Positions 12,893 through 23,023 of a stretch of 64,000 nt of DNA are shown here, one piece after another. Source of the stretch: Poronia punctata. Its lineage: Eukaryota > Ascomycota > Sordariomycetes > Xylariales > Xylariaceae. The notes under the pieces are model-generated. The model was not told where the DNA came from. It worked only from the letters and a program-made list of their open reading frames with translations, and ran no database searches. The translations under genes were made by a program, and so were the position numbers. The stretch is taken from the NCBI GenBank assembly GCA_022579005.1, contig MU401608.1, forward strand, positions 31,804-95,803, in the 5' to 3' direction. The stretch's first letter is position 1, and each line of letters begins with the position of its first letter.

Positions 12893-14390
12893 AAATATCA
12901 GTGTACTTGTGATTTAAACAATAATACGGCGCTAATGACTAATCCGCACCCGGGAAGTCGATCAAGACGTTCAACCCGAAATGACGATGGCTTGAAGGCC
13001 CAACACGACAATATCTCATGTCCGTTGTCTACAGTTTGTAGCGCACTTTCGCGGAAGATGCCACACCTTCGTTCATTGAGCGTGATGGCAAGTGTCCGCG
13101 ACTGAGAGAGTCGATGTACATGTATAAAAAAAGGAAAAAAAGAAAAAGAAGAAAGGACATCCTCTGGTGCTCCCGCCCCGCAAGGGCAAAAAAAAAAGAT
13201 ATCGCTAGACGAGATCGTATCTTGCGGCGTTACCGGAAAGACTTCGGACTATGAGGCGTTCATCGGGGGGTTTTTACGACATTGAATCATGACCAAATGA
13301 ATGACTCTAGATCAGTTTGGAAGCTTTAATAGAATAGCATTAAACTCATTTTATCAACAACCTTTTGGGTTCGAACCTGATGTGAATTGTGATGCCTGTT
13401 TTAAGGGTATACATGTACCTTAGGAGTACTTGATGTCTATGAGACCTAATAAGTGTAGTAGTCAACTGAAGACCTTGACATCTCCTTTTACCTGTACCAT
13501 ATACTATGTTACATCTTCGTCTCGAAGTGAAAGCCCCTTTGATGTCATGTCGAGCCAAGAATTTGAACAATATGAGTACCTAGCTGGTAGCGCCGCCGCC
13601 GGAACTCACAAATGATACCATATTCGACTACGTATACGTGTACACAATAGACAAAAAGTAGGTACCTTGAGTTAGAAGCTCACTAAACAAACAAAAGAGA
13701 ACGAAAGTTGGCAAATCATCCAGACATTATCTCATTAAAAAAGACCACTTTCTGCGTAGGTAGGTACATAACCTCCCTGAACCTTCCTTCCCTTCTAGGC
13801 CTGATCTATCGTAATAAAACGCGTGCATGCTAACTGCCGACTAAAATAAATTAGGTCCACAAGTTGGTAGCCCCCTATTGAATAGAATTTATCTAATAGC
13901 GCAGAAAGAGCAGAGAGGAGCAGAGCAGAGCATATTTACTCAACTTCTTTTCAACCAGACGACGACGACGACGGCAGCAGCTATCTACTCCTTTTTTTCT
14001 TTTTTTCGATAACTGGGAAGCGTTGTCGTTCAGAATACTCCGAAGTAATAAATCAATAGGCAGGCAAGGGCACAGCAAATAAGCCGGTCTGAAAGGTTCC
14101 GCCCCTATCTGCTTCTCTGTCCGTTCCGCCTGACTGACCATGTCTCGGAAATGCAGGTAGATAGAGGTTTCCACCGGAAATGGCAGTCCAGCCGACCAGA
14201 ATATAGATGCCCATGTCATCTCAGTAAAAAACAAACCCTTTATCCGTCCTACCAAGTACAATGATAACACCATCGCAATGCAAGGCAAGAAAATCAAAGC
14301 CCGTGGATGGAGAGAAAATAAAAAAGCGAACGCTACAAGACGCCAAAATTTGGAGATCGGTGTAGTTCAGAGGTAGTCTAGTCGACAGCT
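12893..14390. other. Convergent intergenic region (OLE1 / SNF2 gene 3' flanks)
   Basis: The two genes point at each other across 1.5 kb, so this should hold two 3' ends and no promoter. It contains purine-rich A/G stretches around 13125-13195 and no supportable gene. The minus-strand open frame 13893-14297 begins at TTG and lies in the presumed 3' UTR of the SNF2 gene. A GGTTCGAACC at about 13367 resembles a tRNA B box but cannot form a T-arm stem. Confidence 0.6.
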
Positions 14391-17300
14391 CTATTTGAAG
14401 AGATCCCTCAAGTCCATGAGTTTTTGTCTTGCCGCTTCTGCCTTGTCCATGACACGGTTTCTGTCCATACTGAGGCTGGCAAGCTGCTTTTTCTTATCCT
14501 GGAGGGCGAGCATCTTCTCCTCGATACTGTCGCGCATCACGTAGCGGACAGTGCGGACAGGTCGTTTCTGGCCAAGGCGGTGAACGCGGTCGATAGCTTG
14601 AGCTTCGGCGGCCGGGTTGTATTGCGGCTCCATCATGTACACCGTGTTTCCCGTCACGAGATTGAGGCCGAGACCACCGGCAGAGATGGACACGAGGATG
14701 ATGTGGACCGAGGGTTCGTTCTGGAAAGTTTCCATGGCCGCACCTCGAGCTGGCCGGCTCATCTTGCCATCAAGCCGGACAAAACGGATCCCGGCCTCGC
14801 CGAGAGCGATTTCGATAAGATCGAGGTGGGATGTCCAAGCCGAGAAGATGACGGATTTGTATGGTGGTTCGTCCGGCCTCGCCGCACTCTCGGCTTCTGC
14901 TTTCATTAGGTCTTCAATCAGGGCCCGTGTCTTGGTGTGCGGGCCCGAGTAATCGGATACGCCGCCTTTCGGCCCGCCCTTGTTCTCTGCTTTGGCCGCA
15001 CGATGGCCTTCGTGCTCGGCCTCGATCTTGGACTTGCGTATCTCGTTACACTGGAAGCGGATAAAGGCGCCACAAAACAGACAGTTGCCCGATTCCTCGC
15101 CGCCCGTCTCGTCTCTCCACGACTTTATACATCTCGGGCAAAGTAGATGGAAGCAGGCCGTCATGTGGCCGATGACGTCTTCTTCCCGCTCAGAGGCCAT
15201 GTCCGCCTCGTCGTTGGCACCTATTCCCCGCTTGCATGACAGACAGACGTCCGTGTTGGTCTCCTCCATCAGTGCAAACGCTTCGTAGGAGCGTGACTCG
15301 GCTACGGCTGGCTTGGTATCTTCATCATCGCTATCGAGGTCGATGGCCGAATCAGCCGTCATGCCTTGTACTAATTCTAGGTCTGTCTCGTTAAGGAGGT
15401 CTCTTCCGTGCGCACAGATCAACCGCAGCCTCAGAATGGACTGCAGGATATGGATGTACGCCCTGCCGCCGACCATCCGCTCCCGACCTGCTGCTAGCAC
15501 TTGGACCTTATCCTGCGCGTTCTGCTCGAACAGGCTGTAAAGTTTCCGCTCGGCCGGGGAGAAGTCGAGCTTGACCAACTGATCCGTCCTCGGGGGCAGG
15601 TCGATCTTGTCCTTCAACCGTCGGAGCGTGATGCTGTCTACGAGGACCCGAAGCTTGGGCACTATTTCCGGGTCACACAGCTTGAAAGGAGCGGTGATGT
15701 ACTGCATGAACTTGCCCTTTTCGTCGAATGGTTTTAGTCGCAAGAAGGCAAGGAGGGCGGCAAGGTCATCCAGCTTGTTCTGGACCGGCGTGCCCGTGAC
15801 AGCCCACCTCCGATTCGCTTGTAGCCGACATATGGCCTTGAACTGTAGTGTCGACTGTTCCCGGATCATGTGGGCCTCGTCGAGCACGATGCGGAACCAG
15901 CCGATCTCCTCGAGCGGCCACGGACCGGATTTACCTTTGCTGCGAGCATTTACTTCGCTGGCCACGGAGCCGTATGTCGTCATCACAAGATCAAAGTCGG
16001 CAAGCTTACTGGCATCCTTGATTCGGTTAGAGCCATGGTAAATATAGTAGCTCAACTCTCCTGGCTTGATATGTGTCTTGATCTGATCCTCCCAGTTGGT
16101 GATAGTACTCAGCGGACAGACGAGAAGCGTAGCCCTACTATTCCGCTTGAGAGGCGTCAGTTCGAGTGGCGGTGGCGCTGGCACATTAAACTGGCGCGAC
16201 GACTCCGCTTTCTTCCGCGGCGCCGGAGGTTGAGGTTGGATTGGATCCTGGGATGACCAGGTACGGGACTCGTCAAGTGTGGTAGCGACAAGCGACAGGA
16301 TACTCAATGTTTTACCGAGACCCATCATGTCAGCCAGGATACCGCCTAGCGTCTCAGGTGGCTCCTGGTTGTACACCTGCCCAGTGATGACATTACGATA
16401 GAGCTTCATGCCCCCGGTGCCGTAGGATAGTTGCCAGAAAGAATCAGGCGTGTGACCGGTCGAGGATAGCTCTCGTGGACGCTCTTTTTTGGTCATAAAG
16501 TACAGCCCCTGTTTCTGGTGCCGCAGCAGTTCCGTCTTCACAATAGAGCACGGCTCCATCTCGGGAAGGTCCTCACTCTTAGTGATGGTATCAAAAACAT
16601 TCATAACTTCGGACCGAATCTCCTCGACTGATCTATTTACCTGGGGCGCTGGCGGATAGGCATACTGTGGTCGCGCGGCCGGAATCGGTGGCGGCCGGGG
16701 CCCCTCGATTTCTTGAGGGTTCTCATACCGGATACCATTATCGTAGATGAATGGCTTCCTAAGCCAAACACCTTTCTGCGAAAGGTATTTCCCAACAGTT
16801 CTGGCCGCTTTTCTCGGCCCGTAGAGGACCAGGTCCAGATCGTAGCTCGTCGAGATGGGCCTACCAGCCTCTTCGCCCGCTACTCTCCGCCTGGCCGAGA
16901 TTCTGCAGGTTGTCCTGATCTGTAGGCGCGGCGAGTCGAGCAAAGGCGCAAGGCCCCCAGCAGTATTCACGTCTAACGCCCCAACGGTCTTTCTGGTATG
17001 GTCGTATGCATAGATATTATACGACGTGTCTCCGATTTTTCTCCTGAGCACAACCTTGACCGCAGGCCAGTGGCCAGGTAACATGGTAGCGATGGAACCA
17101 GGTTTGGGGCAGGGTACCATATGGCAGTTCAATTTCGCACCTTGGACCATCCCGTAGCAAACCTCCTCGTCCTTCGGTGCCTGTACCATGAGGACATCGG
17201 CATCTTCACCTACAATCCGAGATCAGCAAAAGGGCTGTCATAGCCAAGGTGGGAGAACAGCAGAACCTTACCTTCATTGGTGAGATCAACTGTTTCCTGC

Positions 17301-17941
17301 CCTGTCAGTCCATTCTGTACAGCTTCTTCCTGTCTTTTCTCTCTGACATGTTGGCTCAGCATGCCACTTCCACCATTCCCAAAGCTAGATTTCCGTTCTA
17401 CGTCCTCCTCAAGTCTCCGACGTTTTTGCTGGGGTACGAATATACGGTCGTCAACGTTATTCACATGCTCGATCATGGAACTAAATGCTGCGTTTGGAAC
17501 TTGAGTTGGCGCTGCTTGGTGGACTGGAAAATCGGCAGGCCCGTCGGGGCTTGCGAAACTGAAAGAAACCGCATTAGGGCCATCGGAAGGTTGGTACAAG
17601 GGGTTTGTGTGCGTCGGGGTGTTGCTATTAGACGCGATCGAGGGATTGAAGCCGCGTGGGTTGAGAAGGGCCGCAGGATTATAGGACGGGAATGCGGGAG
17701 CAGCCACGCCGTTTGGATCGCTGCTTTGTTGCGCATATGCTAATAAGGTTTAAAATGTCAGCCACATGACGTTAATAAATTGGGTTGATCGGGATGGCAA
17801 GGGTCGGTAAAGGACTTGTGGCCGAAATACCAGACAATGCGCATCATAGGGTTTACGTGATGTCCACGGGCATCATGCGAGTAAAAGGAATGAGAGGGGT
17901 CGGGTAGATGTCATACCTTGAGAGGGCGCGTTTGACGCCAT
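14391..17941 (-). CDS. SNF2-family ATPase with embedded RING finger (Rad5/HLTF type)
   Basis: The exons on the minus strand are 17941-17917, 17739-17272 and 17209-14391, giving 1,103 aa. The first exon is only 25 nt; it splices with GTATGA and TTAG to give a start MASNAPSQAYAQQSSDPNG. The second intron (17271-17210) gives TVDLTNEGEDADVLMVQ across the junction. A GTG at 17707 is not the start. After a disordered N-terminus comes a HIRAN-like region (about 215-310), then the helicase ATP-binding half with Walker A GLGKT (Lys464) and DEAH (608-611). A C3HC4-like RING lies between the helicase lobes (Cys820 to about Cys877), followed by the C-terminal lobe with DRVHRLGQ (about 1035-1045). This order typifies Rad5/HLTF proteins, DNA translocases and E3 ligases in replication-fork repair; a Rad16-like or fungus-specific paralogue is possible. 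Expected location is the nucleus. Confidence 0.93.
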
Positions 17942-18250
17942 TTCATCCGAGTTGGCCACAAGTTGTCGCCTCGCGGCCCGGCGGGGTAGTCCGGGGTAGT
18001 GCCTTTGGCAATTTGCTGTGCAAAGCTTGCAACGTCAAAGGTGCTCTAACAGACACCCTTATGCCAAAGGCCCCAAAGCAGCGAGGGGTTGGCGAGGCGC
18101 ACATATGTGCAAAAGAACGATTTAGGTCGGCAGAATGTTTGATATGTATGAGTCGGGAGAGCAAAGCTATCCATCCGTCGGGGAACAAAAGGATGGGCGA
18201 CGGTGGCTTGAGCCAGGTCCTGTTGGTTGTTTGAAGCTAGCTGCCAGTCC

Positions 18251-18274
18251 TGCGTGCCTGCGTGCCTGCGTGCC
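18251..18274 (+). repeat. Three perfect 8-bp tandem copies (TGCGTGCC)
   Basis: Three adjacent identical copies of TGCGTGCC run straight into a CCTACCTA-type run. They lie about 310 nt upstream of the SNF2 gene start on the opposite strand. This is a small minisatellite likely to vary in copy number between strains. Confidence 0.9.
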
Positions 18275-20030
18275 TACCTACACCCCAGGCAGAGAAGCAA
18301 GGCTTGGGTTGGGGTGTTGCGCGATTGATTGCGCGCGCGTCCGTAGGGGAGAGCTGATTAGGCTAACCTAGCAAGCCGTAATTGTAATTGTAGATAAGGT
18401 TAGGTAACTGCCGGAGGGGATCGGGAATGCTTTGAAGGCCAAAACATTATTTAGCACGGCCGAGTGAGATAGTACAAAGTCCGAAATCTACTCGTAGGTA
18501 CCGTACCCATGGATGTAAGTGATAGGCAAAGGTGCGGTCACGTTTAGAGTCACGAGGACATATTTCAGGTCGTTGGCCGAGAGTTTGTAGCTGCAGGGAG
18601 CGTGAGAGAATGGCATATGTACAAGGGTAGAGTAGGTACTAAGTAGGTAATAGTGGTGGCAAGCGATGCTTGATGTTACGAGTACGAGTATGTAGGTTTA
18701 AGTGCAGTCAATAGGGGACCGGCTACAGGGTTCTTAATTTTGTCTGGAAACCATTTCCACAGTAGGTAGGTTAGGTACCTGGCATGGGTTATGAATGACG
18801 CCCAGGTGTTGTATTTGTTGCCGGAGCACTCAAGCAGACCTGGGCAGAACCTTGGGTTGGCTCTCACAGTACCTACCTCCTTACCTCATTGTCCATTCAT
18901 CATAGATATAAATATCAAAAGTGAAATAGGTACATGTATATAAACCCATTCGATCAAGGAGGTACCTGCTTCCTCTCTGCTTGAATGCCGAACTTTGCAG
19001 TGCCTACCTACATACATTAGTTTTAACTTCTATCTCTTGGTATCATCAACTACCCCACCAAATTGAAGATGTCAGCTAACAGGGATTATAGTCAGGCAGT
19101 TCAGGGTTACATGGAAGTATCCGCAAATGACTCTCCGCCTCGGTGATAGATAGGTTTAGTACAGTACGAGTAAAGAACGCTTTGCCAGCATGCCAGGCTG
19201 CACCCCCTCAATATCAAAGTCTTGCCAAACGGCAGAGCAGACATGGGGAGTATTTATTCCCACAGCTGATGCTACTTAAATCATCGCAAGTAATGACGCT
19301 TTCCAGTTCTGCGTTGGAGACTGCTGGTACGAGTAGGTATCGCGTCCATGCCGCTACCTACTTACCTACTAGTACAGCCCTGCCTGCCGCCACCCTTTCA
19401 TCTCAAGTGGGCCCTCTAGGTGCCTTATTCCAAGTTGCCCTGTTCTGCCTGCTTCCAGACATGCCCCAAATGCGATGATAACTGGCTCTCTGCATTGCTA
19501 GCGTTGAGCAGACATGGTCACAGACGATGCGTTACACTATTTCACAGTCCGAACTTGAAGATGTATTAAAATGGAGTTTGTGCTAGGATTAGGCAGCTTA
19601 CCATAACTTGGGAATGTATTCGGTACGTTATACCTACGTAGTCCAGCATATTCAGTAATATGTAATTACCTTGATATGATTGATAGACACGCAAGGGTAA
19701 ATTAAGTTGAATCAAATGTAATACATGTCCTCGGTAAATTCTCAAGTTCCGGTCTGAACTGGGTAAAGATGTTACCGATAGACATCTTTGTTGTGTGTAT
19801 CAACATTGTATATATTATGTAAGTACATCAGATGGAAGCAATGGGGAAAGTTCCCGCCTTCTGAATGGAACAGCTGCCGGTCTGCTGACCTGCTAAAACT
19901 TCCAACGCTCCTACTCAATATGGGCCTTAAAAGACCACGTGCCCCTGCCGATCCATTCATCGCTGATAAGATTTGGTAATAGACTCCTTATTACTTTTCA
20001 TCATCATACAACGCTTCACTATCCCTCGTA

Positions 20031-20075
20031 GTACTACCTACTAGGAGGTACCTACTATGTAGGTAGGTAGGTAGT
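20031..20075. repeat. Inverted TAGG/CCTA cluster
   Basis: A left block of CTACCTACT-type sequence is followed by GGTACC and then (TAGG)n TAGT, so the two halves can pair as an imperfect hairpin. It is the densest example of the TAGG/CCTA motif that recurs through the intergenic DNA of this window. Confidence 0.7.
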
Positions 20076-20452
20076 ATCCCTCAACTACGAGATGTAAGTG
20101 CGGGGAACAAGAGTAACCTACCTTAGGTATTCAGTTTCACTCTTTCCTTGCACGTACAGAAAGCCAAGAGGGTGTACATAGTAGAGAAAGAATATGTATG
20201 GTAAAGGTCCGATTTGATAAGAGAGTTGGTTGCCCGAATCAGGTGACGACGCATTTTACCCTACCTACTTTACCTTATGCAACCTAATAACCTATGCCAT
20301 CCTGTCTGCAATGCCCGGCTTCTGCATCTAAACCAGAGCAGGTGACGAAGAAGCCCTCGGCCCTTGTCTGCCCACCAAAAGGAATGAGCAAATCACGTGG
20401 CCATCTTTTTCGGCCTTGTAAGATTATTCTTCACTTTCTTTTCTTACTTTTA

Positions 20453-20480
20453 CATTTATTTATTTATTTATTCATTCATT
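20453..20480 (+). repeat. ATTT/ATTC microsatellite
   Basis: This is a run of TTTA units that ends in two TTCA units. It lies in the spacer upstream of the secreted-protein gene, with no coding overlap. Confidence 0.85.
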
Positions 20481-21124
20481 TTCCCAACTAACTACTTTAC
20501 TCTTGAGGTTTGGTTTTGTATTGTCATGCTACAACGTAGATATGGGGGGAAGTTGGCCAAGCGCTTAATGCGACAAGGGGTTTGTCTCATCGCTGCTTCA
20601 AGGAGTTGAGTCCTCGCTCACTTAAAAACCCATGCAGTGTTACAGAGTACCCATTCCGAAGCAAGGTATACTCGTAGAAAAAGTCTCCGTGTTTAACATG
20701 TTTCTTGACAGATAGATATATATCCGACTTGTTTGAGAGGTTAATCATCCCGAAACCAAAGGTTAGTTTTTATCTTCCTACTTGGATGTAGGTTTGTAGA
20801 CACTTAATATGTAAGTAAGCCTATTGTAACATCTTCCTACTTCCCCTTCACTTTCTTTTCTAAACCTTCTCTTCTTGAATTCTCTGTTAGCCTAGCAGCT
20901 TGGTCTGCTTCTCTTTCTTCTATTTGCGTATTTCATTCATTATACGCACGCGCTTCACTTCTTGTTGTTTATTGCGCTAAGTGGTGGCTGGCCATCACCT
21001 TTTCCCATTCATTACGTCCTGGTGGTTTGAAGCCAAAGAGGAAGACGAGCAAGAGAGTAACAGACAGAGGGAAACAAAACAAGGATATACAACAAAAACA
21101 AACAGCAGAAGAAACAACAGCAAA

Positions 21125-21634
21125 ATGACACCCAACACCATCAAACCACTACCCCTCTACATCTACCTCATCCTCCTCATCCAAATAACTCTCACAAACG
21201 GAGCCGCAATCCAAATCCGAACCATCCTAACCCCAAGACAAACCCCAACCCCAACCCCAATAACACCACCACCATCCCTAATAATGTCCTGCCCCGAATA
21301 CAGCCGAGTAGCGAACCTCTCAACCATCGCCTCGAACACGACTCTCCGGGGCGCATTCCTACGGTCCTCATCCCTGGGCACATTCGCAGCGGCGCATATC
21401 CTCGACGTCGAGAAGCCCAAGTTGGCCAGTATCAAGTTCGACAAGGATCTGAACCAGCAGTGCGGGAATCTGAGCGAGCTGGCCATCGTCGAGGCTGATC
21501 GGAACTTGACGAATGGCGTTGTGGCCGGGATGAGGCTTTTGGATGCGCCGGGCGTGGCGCCTGATAATCTTGCCATGCCTATCCTTGCTGTCTTGTTCGT
21601 GGTTCTTATGGGCGTGCCTGCGTCGGCGCTTTAG
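21125..21634 (+). CDS. Small secreted, probably GPI-anchored protein
   Basis: This single-exon 169-aa frame starts at ATG 21125; the longer frame from 20981 begins at GTG and is rejected. Residues 8-24 are strongly hydrophobic and followed by a small-residue cleavage region (NGAA, 25-28), consistent with a signal peptide. Residues 36-50 are a Thr/Pro linker. The mature part has two cysteines (Cys56, Cys113), which could form one disulphide, and four N-glycosylation sequons (Asn64, 71, 115, 127). The last 20 residues are hydrophobic after a Gly/Ala/Pro-rich stretch, the pattern of a GPI signal. A cell-wall or plasma-membrane surface location is therefore likely. It resembles conserved fungal hypothetical proteins, but I cannot name a family. 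The first 55 codons are A/C-rich and nearly G-free, unlike the rest. Confidence 0.72.
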   Translation: MTPNTIKPLPLYIYLILLIQITLTNGAAIQIRTILTPRQTPTPTPITPPPSLIMSCPEYSRVANLSTIASNTTLRGAFLRSSSLGTFAAAHILDVEKPKLASIKFDKDLNQQCGNLSELAIVEADRNLTNGVVAGMRLLDAPGVAPDNLAMPILAVLFVVLMGVPASAL

Positions 21635-22357
21635 TAGGTGGAGGGGTATTCTCTATCACACTCTTTCCTGTATATGCGCTCAAGATTTTAAGGCATTGAC
21701 GACATACGGTCGGTGATGAGAGGTTAGCATAGCGTGTGATGAAAATGCTGGTATATGGGAAGGGTGCTGGCACGGCTGGACCGGGGGAGGGAATGGAATG
21801 GAAGTTGACCAAGTTCGTTCCCAAAAAACGTTTTATTATTCCAGCGAATAAATATAAATATAAATACAGCATTGTTAAGGGAAGGTAGGATGAAGCGCTT
21901 TGTACGCACTCGCTTTCGAATGTCAATAGTTGTTGTACAAGGCCTGCGCGTAAAGCAGAGCGATAACAATATTAAACGCCGACTAGTCCATAGTACGCCT
22001 CCCGAAAAGCAATTTCAGCCAATGTATCCGCCGTGCCATTAAGTAAATAATACAGTCCCAAACCCAAAAACGCCTCGCAGTATCCCGTCCTTTTTGGTCG
22101 TAGGGTTTTACGCCAACCCGTGCTGTTGCAGCGCGAGTATTCAGATCTCTGGACTTTTGATATGACGTGATAACCATCGTTCAAGGGGAACGGCATAAAC
22201 GTGCCTTGTTGCTGTGACTGATGATGGGCGGCCGCCACCTCACACTGACAGGCAGGTACAACGTGAGACTGCCGGCTGACGATATATATGATAGGTAGGT
22301 TAAAACAATTTTATTGGGCTACCGGCCACGCTAAACACCGACAGTAATCGTCATCAC
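21635..22357. other. Convergent spacer between the secreted-protein and Arg/Ser-rich genes
   Basis: This spacer holds 3' flanks from both sides. On the minus strand an AATAAA poly(A)-like signal lies at 22315-22310, 43 nt past the stop of the Arg/Ser-rich gene. A minus-strand frame open from 22238 to 21972 starts at GTG, lacks an upstream ATG and lies beyond that signal, so it is not called. AT-rich repeats near 21838-21866 fit the 3' end of the plus-strand gene. Confidence 0.6.
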
Positions 22358-23023
22358 TCAGGCCGTATGCTCGTCCCCGATGACATCCCCACCAATTGGG
22401 AAAATGTCGATGACCTCTGCTTGTAAGATCCCTTTGACCGTCGATATGTCGTTCGGCACTGTTATCTCGCTTGTGGTAGGCGCAAGCGTAGCGGCCTCGA
22501 CGGCCATAACCCCAACCGTGTCGGTGTGCGGTAAGACATCGAAGTCTGCAGGCATTCTCGGATGAGGTCTGCTACGGCTCCGGGTCCTTTGCCGCCTGCG
22601 CTTCGGCGTGTCTTGCACTAGCGAGAAATGTGGAGAGCGGGATCGCGAGGGCGACTGACTGCGACGGCGGGCCCCGTTAAGTTGCAAAATCCGTAGCATC
22701 TTCCGGCGCGACGGCGAGAGCGAGGCCGATTTGTCGCGGCGGCGGAATCCCTGTAGCAGGAGGTGTTGCGACGACGACCGAGACAGAGATGATACGTCCA
22801 AGTACCGCGACGTACTGCGGTACCGACAGCGTCCCCGACACACGGCCGATTCATCCCGGCCTGTACTCGATTCAAAAAAATCTCGACATCGCTTGCGGCC
22901 TCGCTGATTCTCCGGCTCGGGGGACGACACGGCCCTCAAAGTCATATCGACTAGATCGTCCGCGGCCATTGGTAAGACTGAGGTTGGTTCTGGTGCAGTT
23001 GGCTCGATAAAGAGAGCCTTCAT
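22358..23023 (-). CDS. Arg/Ser-rich hypothetical protein, predicted nuclear
   Basis: This is an intronless 221-aa frame with an ATG at 23023 and TGA at 22358. The family is not recognised. The N-terminal 40 residues are acidic/hydrophobic with a Pro-Glu region. Residues of about 41-155 are dominated by Arg and Ser, with SR-type clusters such as SQSPSRSRSP and RRRQRTRSRSRP that would act as nuclear localisation signals and phosphorylation sites. The C-terminal 65 residues are hydrophobic/acidic without motifs. An AATAAA-like signal lies just past the stop, which supports a transcript ending here. Low complexity makes a chance frame in GC-rich DNA possible, but the opposite strand lacks a comparable frame and 221 codons is long for chance. 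Confidence is moderate. Confidence 0.5.
   Translation of the reverse strand: MKALFIEPTAPEPTSVLPMAADDLVDMTLRAVSSPEPENQRGRKRCRDFFESSTGRDESAVCRGRCRYRSTSRYLDVSSLSRSSSQHLLLQGFRRRDKSASLSPSRRKMLRILQLNGARRRSQSPSRSRSPHFSLVQDTPKRRRQRTRSRSRPHPRMPADFDVLPHTDTVGVMAVEAATLAPTTSEITVPNDISTVKGILQAEVIDIFPIGGDVIGDEHTA

Larger units (their letters stand above)
17942..21124. other. Divergent intergenic region (SNF2 gene / secreted protein gene)
   Basis: This 3.2-kb region should contain both promoters. It is unusually rich in TAGG/CCTA runs (for example near 18765, 18871, 19003, 19350 and 20031-20075) and contains an 8-bp tandem repeat and an ATTT run, listed separately. The open frame 19143-19478 does not look coding. 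From about 20,860 the plus strand becomes C/T- and then A/C-rich, as expected for the leader of the downstream gene. Confidence 0.55.

Noticed and set aside
13360..13380. Possible tRNA B box (GGTTCGAACC)
   Set aside because: The bases on either side cannot form a five-base-pair T stem, and no acceptor or anticodon arm is visible.
13893..14297. 134-codon minus-strand frame after the SNF2 gene
   Set aside because: It starts at TTG, contains Arg- and Lys-runs from simple sequence, and lies in the presumed 3' UTR.
20981..21124. N-terminal extension of the secreted protein
   Set aside because: It starts at GTG and would place 48 polar residues before an obvious signal peptide that begins at ATG 21125.
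21972..22238. 88-codon minus-strand frame as a gene or 3' exon
   Set aside because: It starts at GTG and lies past an AATAAA-like signal following the stop of the adjacent gene, with no convincing splice link.
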